Position numbers and translations under genes: made by a program. A stretch of DNA of 9,892 nt from positions 1 to 9,892 of the forward strand of contig JAVZIY010000024.1 of assembly GCA_038998005.1 (NCBI GenBank), written 5' to 3'. The notes beneath the pieces were generated by a model. The model made no database searches and was not told the origin of the DNA. It saw nothing but the letters and a program-made list of their open reading frames with translations. The DNA is from CALIKW01 sp038998005 (lineage in GTDB: Archaea; Aenigmatarchaeota; Aenigmatarchaeia; CG10238-14; SCSR01). Position 1 is the first letter of the stretch. Each line of letters opens with the position of its first letter. Shown here one piece after another: positions 1 to 6,714 of this stretch.

Positions 1-663
1 GTAAACGTTTCTATATATGGGTCTGAAATTGTTTGGAGCGGTTGCACTAACTCAGAAGGATATGCTTTAGATTCAACCTTTTTTGATGAGCCTTATATTC
101 TTTTTAATTCAACTAATTATGATCATTATTTCACGATAGTAGCTAATGATAGTATAAATCTCAACAATACCATTAAAGTGACTTTCTTAACAGACATAGA
201 AGATGAAATAATAATTTTACTAGAGGGCGAGCCTGTTGCACCATTCAAGCATCATGGCTACTTAGGAATAAATTACACTGCATTAACGCTAGGCCAAACT
301 TTGCCAGTAAATGTTTATGTAGTGAATGAAGGAATAAGCGAGGATGATTATAGAATAGATGTTTTTTATCCAAGTCAAGCTTATGTGGAAGTTTATTCCA
401 AAATAATTACAAACGTCAAACCTAATTCTATTAAGAAAGGTCAGATAGGAATTAAAATTTTAAGTGAAATTCCAAAATCTAATCCTATTACTATAACTGT
501 GAGAATTACTTGTTTAAGATGTCCCTGCCCAACTACCGATGAAAAAAATATTACAGTTTACGGAAGTTCTCCTGCCTTGAAAGAAATTGAATTAAATGAA
601 ATAATTTTACTAATTTTAATTTCATCTATTATTTATTTCTTTTTGTTAATAAGGATAACCTAG
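1..663 (+). CDS. C-terminally anchored surface protein, 5' end missing
   Basis: The frame is open from base 1 to the TAG at 661-663, giving 220 residues of a protein whose start lies left of the window. The GTG at 178 is internal: the frame upstream of it has no stop and reads as the same kind of protein. The visible part is rich in beta-type sequence and N-x-S/T sequons, has a small cysteine cluster (I-T-C-L-R-C-P-C-P, near residue 171), and ends in one hydrophobic segment (about residues 200-217) followed by only a few residues. This fits an extracellular domain held in the cytoplasmic membrane by a C-terminal helix. The stretch before the cysteines resembles an Ig-like (CARDB/NEW3-type) beta-sandwich, a weak call. 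It is the only plus-strand gene here and converges on the pilus-like operon, overlapping its last gene by 18 bases. No specific function can be given. Confidence 0.75.
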   Translation, partial: VNVSIYGSEIVWSGCTNSEGYALDSTFFDEPYILFNSTNYDHYFTIVANDSINLNNTIKVTFLTDIEDEIIILLEGEPVAPFKHHGYLGINYTALTLGQTLPVNVYVVNEGISEDDYRIDVFYPSQAYVEVYSKIITNVKPNSIKKGQIGIKILSEIPKSNPITITVRITCLRCPCPTTDEKNITVYGSSPALKEIELNEIILLILISSIIYFFLLIRIT

Positions 664-2016
664 AGTTAACTCAAAGCTGTAAACTTCATAAACATCCTTA
701 TTTTCAATATTTAAATAAGGAGTTGTATATCCTATTTTCATCCTTGGAAAAAGTTCTTTCCCCCTTTTATTAGATGCCCAGAATATTAAAGAAGCTAAAA
801 GAAGCTTCTCATCATTACCTACTCCTTCTTTCCTGAAATCTGCAATCCAAGCTGTTCTTCCTACAGAAGAATTTAATATAACTCCTGGCACTGGCTTACC
901 ATCTTCTGTTGTATCGGAGGCTTGAATTAAAATTCTATTTATACCTGAATCACCTTCAACTGGGTACAAAACTGGATAATCTTCTATAAAATTAAAAAAT
1001 CTGTAATCTAGTTCAAATGAAATCCCAATTTTATCAATTCTCAAATAATTTAAGGAGAAATTCAAATACTCGCTTGAATTATAAATATTTATTATTTGAA
1101 AATAATTTCCTTCGCTAACTATTTTGTCAGCAATCCCATTCCAATCTGTGTCTATATAAAGTAGTGAATCGCATACCCAAAATTTTAAATAGCATGGTTT
1201 AGTTTCACTGTTTATGTTACAAACCCAAAATTGAAAAGTACCATTTGCTTTATTCGAGCAAGAAGGCTGGGCTAGATTTTCCACGGGTATTGGTCCAAAG
1301 TATGAAGATGGAAAAAGTGGAGATGCTATTTTATGAAAAAATTTCCAAGGATAATAAATAATTTCTTTAACTGAGTCAGGATTTTTTCTGAAATTACTAA
1401 AATTTGATTCTAAAATATTTTGTGAAGAAGCACTTCCCAAACCAAAAATTTCTCTATAAACACTATCTCCACCTAGGGAAACTTGCTCCAGAGAAGGGTC
1501 TGCAACTAAAATTATACCATTTCCTTTTTCCAGATATTTTTTTATTTCATTTTTAAAAGGGTCTAAAGTTTTATTACCCAGAATTAAAAGTAAATCACTT
1601 CTTTTGTTTGGATCATTAATTTCGTTCAGATTTGAGTAAAATATTAAAAAATTTATTTCTCTTCCATTTATTTCAAACCCTGCAAGCCATTTTTGCAAAT
1701 TATTTATTTCATCTTGCGTGCAATTACATGCTATATAAATCTCAGGTTTTATCGCATTTTCTGTTGAATAGTAATAAATGAAGTTGGTTTCATTTAAGGC
1801 TTGAATTAGAAAATTTTCTAAAAGAGATGAATTGAACGAGTATTCATACATTTTATTGCTTGAAGCGAGAGAGAGAATTATATCCCTTCCCTTGGATAGG
1901 CTTAGAGCCTCACCCCATTTTGAAGAATAATTTAAAGGGGGAAAAAGAATTGTAAATGCTACAATTAGAATTATTATTGCAGTAACAAGCTCGATAAAAG
2001 AAACAAAACCCTTCAT
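646..2016 (-). CDS. Pilin-like membrane protein with Rossmann/GATase1-like ectodomain
   Basis: The chosen ATG (2016-2014) forms an ATGA overlap with the TGA of the preceding gene and has a GAGGG Shine-Dalgarno 7 bases upstream. A TTG at 2022 is possible but less likely. The 456-residue protein begins M-K-G-F-V-S-F-I-E-L-V, like a type IV prepilin: short basic leader, Gly at the cleavage site, then a hydrophobic helix (to about residue 27) containing Glu. The Glu is at +6 after Gly rather than the usual +5. Residues about 120-175 look like a Rossmann/class I glutamine-amidotransferase-like unit (L-L-L-I-L-G-N and G-I-I-L-V-A-D-P-S, helix between); near 385-415 comes the matching G-R-T-A-W-I-A-D-F and L-I-F-W-A-S. 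No catalytic Cys-His is evident, so binding or structure is more likely than catalysis. D-T-D-W-N-G-I-A-D near residue 288 could be a calcium loop. Four cysteines cluster near 253-282. It is the last gene of the operon, probably a minor or accessory subunit. Confidence 0.7.
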   Translation of the reverse strand: MKGFVSFIELVTAIIILIVAFTILFPPLNYSSKWGEALSLSKGRDIILSLASSNKMYEYSFNSSLLENFLIQALNETNFIYYYSTENAIKPEIYIACNCTQDEINNLQKWLAGFEINGREINFLIFYSNLNEINDPNKRSDLLLILGNKTLDPFKNEIKKYLEKGNGIILVADPSLEQVSLGGDSVYREIFGLGSASSQNILESNFSNFRKNPDSVKEIIYYPWKFFHKIASPLFPSSYFGPIPVENLAQPSCSNKANGTFQFWVCNINSETKPCYLKFWVCDSLLYIDTDWNGIADKIVSEGNYFQIINIYNSSEYLNFSLNYLRIDKIGISFELDYRFFNFIEDYPVLYPVEGDSGINRILIQASDTTEDGKPVPGVILNSSVGRTAWIADFRKEGVGNDEKLLLASLIFWASNKRGKELFPRMKIGYTTPYLNIENKDVYEVYSFELTLGYPY

Positions 2017-5000
2017 TTCCAAACCCTCAATTCAAGCTTTGCATAACTTCCGTCATCCAGAGCAATTATCCTTTCTATTAAAGCAAAAGGCTCCCCTCTT
2101 AGAGGGGAACCACAAGCCAATAAAACACTTCTATCATCCAATTTTTTAATTACTAAATAAAACTCTGCATCCAAGCCAAAATTTGTTTTTAAAGATTCAT
2201 ATCCACCTTGTGAGCAAATTTGATAGAGCCTTGAAACTTTTTCCAAAGAAATTAAATTTTGCTTCCTTTGTTCTGAAGCCAAACCAAGCCTTTTAACTTC
2301 AAAATATTCTTCCTTGTTAAAATCTATGTAAACCTGCGGCTCTGGCAAGATATTCTTCCTTATTATTATATTGTCTAAATCAACTATCGTATCCTTGCTA
2401 TTATAAGCATTTACAAAAAAATACCAAGAATTAACTGAAGAAGAAAATGGAAATTCTAATCTTTCACCATCAACAATAAAAGTTATGTTAGAAGAATTCA
2501 CTTCTATACTCAAATGGTTGTTGAATGGTTTAGAATAAGTTATGCTTCCTAATTCTTCTATCAAAGAGGAATTGTATCTCAAAAATCTTATATGAGTATC
2601 ATTAAATTCAAAGACAAAAGAATTTGCAGGTCTCCCGTAGCTATCTAAGCCTCCATTACCAAAACCTGCCATGAAATTTTTAGGGGTAGAAGAAATTTGA
2701 TATAAATCAAATTCAACCTTCCAAGGATATTGAAAATTAAATTCTTCTTTACTTCTTGCAAAAGAATAAAATTGCCCCTCGCATTCTACTGTAAGCCTAA
2801 GTTTACTGTTTATTAAAAATGGCTTTTGAGAGCAGTTTCTTGGAATAATGCTAATAGTAACATTGTTTGAAGTTTTTTTCCCAACTAACAAATCTGAAGA
2901 AATTGTTATTCCTATTTTCCAATCTGTATATTTTTCGCCAGTAACATTTAATGTCCAATTTATAAGGCATGGATAGCTTCCTTGACAGACAGAATAGTTT
3001 GAAATTATATAAAAGGGTGTGGCTGGTATATTACTTATTTCTGTATCTGGAAATTGAGAAGTTCTATTATATTTCAAAACTCCAAAAATTTGGCCACAAT
3101 TCCCATCACAATAAACTCTTCCTTTTGCTGTAATGATAGAATATTGATTAAAGTTTCCACCATAAGGAGAAGTTAAATCAACACTCATTACACCTGGAAT
3201 GATTTTAACTATAGAATTTGAAGTATCATTTTGACCCCCGGACATATTGAAAAGAACATCTACAGACCAAGATGTGAAATAATTTTCTGTTGCATTAATT
3301 CCAAATATCAAATTACAGCTTTCATTTTCCTTTAAATCTCCACACATCAACCTATTAGAAGACTGCTCTATGTAAGTATTATAAATCTCTATTATTGAGT
3401 TAAATTCTGGGTAAAGCCTAAGTATTAACCTCCCGTTTTGAACTAACCCAGAGGATGGTGTGATTGAGATATTGTAATAACCTTTAGGAATATTGTACAA
3501 CCAATTATACCAACTATTGCTAGAAAAATTAAAAATTTGTATATAGCCATTATATGGTGTACCATATATCTCTTCAATTGAAGTTAATATATATAGTGTT
3601 GAATTGGGTGAGATGCCATAATATTTGAACTCGGCTATCCCTCTCTGACCATTATATTCATAAACTTCCAGAAGAAAATCACTATCATCATCGAGTTCAT
3701 CTTCATATGGATTTTTCATGCAATTTGAAATACAAGTATAATTATATGGCCATACTTTAGTTTTTACAACATGAAGTGGTTTTGCTCCTTCTGTTTCGTT
3801 TATCGGAAAGTTTGGGAGAGATGTTGTTCTATTATATCTCACAGTTGCTGAAACGTTAAGACATTGAGCTCTGTATCCTTTGCAAGTAACACTCGCATTA
3901 ACTAAAAAGGTTCTTCCTTGGATAATTTCAAATTGAGGAGGGGGGGAAATAAGATCTGCCTCAGAGTAAAAAGGTGGGAGACGAGTATAAAAATAGAATG
4001 GCCAACCGCAATTATCATACAAATTCCCATTTTTATCTACAAATTTCAAGCACCATCTAATCATACATCCAACTGTTGAATTAATTTCTAATGTTAAATT
4101 GACCCATTTTTGCGGTACATAACCCCACCAATAATCCTCTTCCGCTACTTTTATTAAATTGCCTGTGCAGTTATCAAACCAGAATTCATAATGAAAAAGA
4201 CCTGCACAATTGTCCTTAAGAAGAATGGAAAAATTCACAGGATAGCCTGCATAGGGAGTAGAATAAGAAGGATTATAATAAGTTGGAGGATCCGCATCAT
4301 ATTTATTACTCAAGGGTAGATAATCTATATTTAAATCATTCAATATAAATGGTTGATCGCAAAATCCATCGCAGTTTGCGTCATTACATATATCCGAATA
4401 TCCGTTGTTTGTATAGTTGGTCCAATAATTACCTCCTATTTCTCTACCTTGAGAATAAATTCTTGTCCCTGATTGCTGTATAGTGTTCCAATTGTTTTGT
4501 TGGCTTACATAAACATTGGCTGAGTTATTAAATAAATTATTGTATATTAGCCAATCTCTTCCAGCATAAGGTCCAATTTGAATTCCAACTTCATTTTTCT
4601 CTATTCTATTATAATATACTAAATTGGACAGACTACCAGCATGGTGGAAAATACCATTGCTATTGGAGGATATAGTTGAGCCTGTAATTGTATTGCCACT
4701 AGATTCATAAAGGTAAATACCATTGCTATTGGAGGATATAGTTGAGCCTGTAATTGTATTGCCACTAGATTTAGAAAGGTAAATACCATTTACCCAATTA
4801 GTCACGACACAATTTTTAATAGTTATATTTGTCGTTTGAATGTTATTACGAGTAACATAAATCCCATAATTTTTGCCATACACTTTGGGAGCACCGAATC
4901 CATCTATTTTATACCCTCTACAATCCAGAATTACATTATTAGCCCAAATTGATATACAATAGGCAGTAGTACTAATTAGACTTCTTTCTAAGTAATATTC

Positions 5001-5141
5001 ACCTGGACTATTTATATCTGTACATGAAGATATAGGGGTTGCAGAGTTTGCAACAGGTAGTAACATATAGAAGTAAAGAATAACTACTCCAATTTCTACT
5101 AATATTTTTCTAATTGAATTAAAATTTTTACTTATTCTCAA
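2013..5141 (-). CDS. Large secreted surface protein: NosD beta-helix, Ig-like repeats, LamG, pilin-like C-terminus
   Basis: I start it at TTG 5141-5139, which has an AGGTGGT Shine-Dalgarno 4 bases upstream and gives a clean Sec signal peptide (basic start, hydrophobic core, likely cleavage after A-N-S-A near residue 34). The ATG at 5210 lacks a Shine-Dalgarno and would lie deep in the preceding gene. Domains of the roughly 1042 residues, in order: NosD-type right-handed beta-helix, about 37-287, with an exact internal repeat and the typical closing G-G-N-Y-W and D-A-N-C-D-G-F-C-D motifs; a cysteine-rich beta region, about 288-400; two related Ig-like units, about 405-500 and 650-767, with a beta-rich insertion between them; a LamG/concanavalin-like domain lacking its first strand, about 772-927; and a roughly 100-residue C-terminus (R-L-G-L-A-S ... 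L-R-V-W-K) resembling the C-terminal half of archaeal minor pilins. Many sequons and paired cysteines suggest a glycosylated, disulfide-bonded ectodomain. No C-terminal anchor is visible. Likely an adhesin or surface-binding component of the pilus-like machine; its ligand is unknown. Confidence 0.7.
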   Translation of the reverse strand: MRISKNFNSIRKILVEIGVVILYFYMLLPVANSATPISSCTDINSPGEYYLERSLISTTAYCISIWANNVILDCRGYKIDGFGAPKVYGKNYGIYVTRNNIQTTNITIKNCVVTNWVNGIYLSKSSGNTITGSTISSNSNGIYLYESSGNTITGSTISSNSNGIFHHAGSLSNLVYYNRIEKNEVGIQIGPYAGRDWLIYNNLFNNSANVYVSQQNNWNTIQQSGTRIYSQGREIGGNYWTNYTNNGYSDICNDANCDGFCDQPFILNDLNIDYLPLSNKYDADPPTYYNPSYSTPYAGYPVNFSILLKDNCAGLFHYEFWFDNCTGNLIKVAEEDYWWGYVPQKWVNLTLEINSTVGCMIRWCLKFVDKNGNLYDNCGWPFYFYTRLPPFYSEADLISPPPQFEIIQGRTFLVNASVTCKGYRAQCLNVSATVRYNRTTSLPNFPINETEGAKPLHVVKTKVWPYNYTCISNCMKNPYEDELDDDSDFLLEVYEYNGQRGIAEFKYYGISPNSTLYILTSIEEIYGTPYNGYIQIFNFSSNSWYNWLYNIPKGYYNISITPSSGLVQNGRLILRLYPEFNSIIEIYNTYIEQSSNRLMCGDLKENESCNLIFGINATENYFTSWSVDVLFNMSGGQNDTSNSIVKIIPGVMSVDLTSPYGGNFNQYSIITAKGRVYCDGNCGQIFGVLKYNRTSQFPDTEISNIPATPFYIISNYSVCQGSYPCLINWTLNVTGEKYTDWKIGITISSDLLVGKKTSNNVTISIIPRNCSQKPFLINSKLRLTVECEGQFYSFARSKEEFNFQYPWKVEFDLYQISSTPKNFMAGFGNGGLDSYGRPANSFVFEFNDTHIRFLRYNSSLIEELGSITYSKPFNNHLSIEVNSSNITFIVDGERLEFPFSSSVNSWYFFVNAYNSKDTIVDLDNIIIRKNILPEPQVYIDFNKEEYFEVKRLGLASEQRKQNLISLEKVSRLYQICSQGGYESLKTNFGLDAEFYLVIKKLDDRSVLLACGSPLRGEPFALIERIIALDDGSYAKLELRVWK
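2024..2028 (-). promoter_or_regulatory. Shine-Dalgarno for the pilin-like gene ending at 646
   Basis: The minus strand reads GAGGG, then 7 bases, then ATG at 2016. It lies inside the last codons of the preceding gene. Together with the ATGA overlap it supports the ATG at 2016 as the start, with translational coupling to the gene before it. Confidence 0.55.
4649..4790 (-). repeat. 66-bp tandem repeat in the NosD beta-helix
   Basis: A 66-bp (22-residue) unit occurs just over twice. Bases 4649-4705 are identical to 4715-4771, the next few bases differ at two sites, and a third copy starts (AAATACCATT) before diverging. It encodes the beta-helix rungs G-N-T-I-T-G-S-T-I followed by S-S-N-S-N-G-I. 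Identity at the DNA level, including silent positions, points to a recent duplication that lengthened the helix by whole rungs. Confidence 0.9.
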
Positions 5142-5715
5142 AATACCACCTTCCGCTCGTGTAGCTTGAATTAGAGAAATCGTCAAATAAATCAAAAACT
5201 TTTTTTGCATCGCTTAATGATTCTATAGTAGAATTATAGTAATACATGTAAATCGTTCCATTCCTGTTTAAAGGCAAGTTGGTTTTAATCCAAATTCTTG
5301 TATTTTGTGAATTGCACCCACTTTCCAAATAGTAAAAAAGAGAATTGAAACTGTCATCAGTAAATCTTATACTATTGCAATTTCCGTCCGATTTATTGCT
5401 AGAAATTAATTGCTGAGTATTAATTGAAATTAAAAGAGAATAATTTGGAATTATAGAAGTATAACCGGAAAAATTTATAGGAAGCCTATAAGTTTTAAGG
5501 GAAGGCCCAAAATATTCCTTGCTCCAATCAGCTGGCTCCCCTGGGTCACTAATTAAAATTTCAGAAATTTTAAATGCTTTCGCCCTTTTTGTTTCTGCTT
5601 CTATCCCATATTTTACATAAGGAGAGAGTTGAAAAATTACAAAAAGGAAGTAAACTGTGGAAATTATGAAAAGAAAAACTGTTGCGACAAATTCCCAGCT
5701 TAATTGAGCTTTCAC
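5128..5715 (-). CDS. Class III-signal prepilin with DUF2341 domain, ending inside a LamG domain
   Basis: The 195-residue protein starts at GTG 5715-5713 with M-K-A-Q-L-S-W-E-F. This is an archaeal class III prepilin signal (cut between Ala and Gln, then Q-x-S-x-E-F), followed by a hydrophobic helix to about residue 29. Residues 56-64 (D-P-G-E-P-A-D-W) form the motif seen after the N-terminal helix of many archaeal minor pilins. From about residue 76 (Y-R-L-P-I-N-F) to about 172 it matches DUF2341 (I-W-I-K-T-N, then G-T-I-Y-M-Y-Y-Y-N). The last roughly 20 residues (F-D-D-F ... S-G-R-W) are the usual first strand of a LamG domain following DUF2341, but the frame stops there. The rest of the LamG domain and what looks like the missing pilin C-terminus are at the end of the next gene. 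So the protein looks truncated by a gene split, although signal and frame are intact. It lies 30 bases after the platform-protein gene and overlaps the next by 14 bases. Confidence 0.75.
   Translation of the reverse strand: MKAQLSWEFVATVFLFIISTVYFLFVIFQLSPYVKYGIEAETKRAKAFKISEILISDPGEPADWSKEYFGPSLKTYRLPINFSGYTSIIPNYSLLISINTQQLISSNKSDGNCNSIRFTDDSFNSLFYYLESGCNSQNTRIWIKTNLPLNRNGTIYMYYYNSTIESLSDAKKVFDLFDDFSNSSYTSGRWYFENK
5145..5153 (-). promoter_or_regulatory. Shine-Dalgarno deciding the TTG start at 5141
   Basis: The minus strand reads GAAGGTGGT, 4 bases before TTG at 5141. It lies within the final codons of the 5128-5715 gene, whose TAA (5130-5128) sits just past the TTG, so ribosomes ending on one gene could re-initiate on the next. 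This site plus the signal peptide that follows is why the TTG is preferred to the upstream in-frame ATG. Confidence 0.5.
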
Positions 5716-5740
5716 AATTAATAATTTTGAAATTCTAACT

Positions 5741-5750
5741 TAAATTTAAA
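5741..5750 (-). promoter_or_regulatory. Possible TATA box of a leaderless internal promoter
   Basis: The minus strand reads TTTAAATTTA about 26-35 bases before the GTG at 5715, overlapping the stop of the preceding gene. No Shine-Dalgarno is visible before that GTG. An archaeal TATA box about 26 bases upstream of the transcription start would place transcription start within a few bases of the GTG, giving a leaderless mRNA. This is the only minus-strand intergenic gap in the window. AT-rich sequence makes chance matches common, so the call is tentative. Confidence 0.4.
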
Positions 5751-6714
5751 CCCCCAAGAGTTTAAGATAAACTAAAATGTAGAATGAGCCGACTACAGCT
5801 GAAATCATTATTATGCTATGTTTAATTCCTGCAACAATAGAATTCTCACTTATTTGCCCGGCAACAATTCCTGAGCAAAAGGAAACTATAACACTCATTA
5901 AAAAGAATAAAGAAACGTAGTAAGCTCCTATGTTTTTTTCATCGAAAACATTTCCTAATCCCAAAGCATTTGAGATTACATCAAAGCCTTGACAAACCAT
6001 ATAGCCAAAACCAGCAGTTTGTGTGCATGGATTGGATAAACCAAATCCCATTCCTCCCATACCACCAAGTGAAATTCCTGTTTGGCTTTCAGTAGCAACT
6101 TGAAATATAGGAATCATTAGCTTATTTATAGCAACAACTATTCCCACAAACATAAAAGAAATTGCATACATAAGAATGATGTATTGACTTAACAGGCTCT
6201 TCTTCTCTTTTTCAGATTCTTCGACCATAATCATGCTATCTGCAACAGACTCTAATGTTGAAATAACATCTCCACCAGACCTAAAAGACTCTCTTATCGT
6301 TCTCAAGCCTGATGAAAGCTTTTTGCTTTGGATAACCCTTTGAGAAAAATAGTTTACAGTCTTATCAAAAGGGACTGCCCATGAAAGTTGATGAGCCATT
6401 TTTTTAACATGAATGGAAAGCTTTCCATAATCTATGTTACTGTTTAAAATTACTGCTTGATGGAAGGGCATCCCTGAGCGAATAGTTTCTACAACATCCC
6501 TTAAAAAAGTTGGAAACCTTGTTTCCATTTCTTTTAAATATTTATGCTCTTGATGCTTGAAGAAGATTTGAGGACCAATTATTACTAAGGTTGAAAGAAT
6601 TATGGAGTTCCCCATTACACCCAAATCTCCACTTAAAACTCCTATTAAAACAAAAACTACAGAAACTGCTAAAGAAATTATTAAAGCTTTAATTTCTCTT
6701 TTGAATTTCATCAT
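5746..6714 (-). CDS. T2SSF-domain platform protein (TadC/FlaJ-like)
   Basis: A 322-residue multi-spanning protein of the type II secretion/pilus platform family (GspF/TadB/TadC/FlaJ), which sits in the cytoplasmic membrane and couples the assembly ATPase to the growing pilus. Membrane segments are at about residues 10-27, 33-52, 176-197, 263-285 and 297-318. The cytoplasmic T2SSF domain, about 60-175, carries the usual features: F-P-x-F-L-R-D, then R-S-G-M-P-F, and later F-R-S-G-G-D-V. Between the third and fourth membrane segments is a Gly/Met-rich loop with two cysteines (230 and 241) that could form a disulfide outside the cell. Start: ATG 6714 overlaps the previous stop as ATGA, with AGGAGG 3 bases upstream. 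The next codon, ATG 6711, has a more usual 6-base spacing and may be the true start. It is the second of two adjacent T2SSF genes; canonical FlaJ carries both domains in one chain. Confidence 0.85.
   Translation of the reverse strand: MMKFKREIKALIISLAVSVVFVLIGVLSGDLGVMGNSIILSTLVIIGPQIFFKHQEHKYLKEMETRFPTFLRDVVETIRSGMPFHQAVILNSNIDYGKLSIHVKKMAHQLSWAVPFDKTVNYFSQRVIQSKKLSSGLRTIRESFRSGGDVISTLESVADSMIMVEESEKEKKSLLSQYIILMYAISFMFVGIVVAINKLMIPIFQVATESQTGISLGGMGGMGFGLSNPCTQTAGFGYMVCQGFDVISNALGLGNVFDEKNIGAYYVSLFFLMSVIVSFCSGIVAGQISENSIVAGIKHSIIMISAVVGSFYILVYLKLLGV

Noticed and set aside
178..663. GTG at 178 as the true start of the plus-strand gene
   Set aside because: The same frame is open and protein-like back to base 1, with sequons and no stop, so the gene starts outside the window.
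4649..4790. Tandem repeat as a CRISPR array or mobile-element end
   Set aside because: The repeats are in frame, head to tail without unique spacers, and encode beta-helix rungs of a larger NosD-like domain.
2360..5190. Insertion sequence or transposon as the source of the inserted block
   Set aside because: There is no transposase and I see no terminal inverted repeats at either edge. Only a short similarity at the boundary was found, and it is listed separately as weak.
5142..5210. Upstream ATG (5210) as the start of the large surface protein
   Set aside because: There is no Shine-Dalgarno, it lies inside the DUF2341 gene in another frame, and the extra 23 residues precede what is already a full signal peptide. 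The TTG at 5141 has a good ribosome site.
5128..5210. Programmed frameshift at the A7 run joining the DUF2341 gene to the large surface protein
   Set aside because: A -1 shift at the A run meets a stop at once. A +1 shift would be needed and would discard the LamG-like end of the first protein, which is in frame up to its stop. Two separate coupled genes explain the sequence better.
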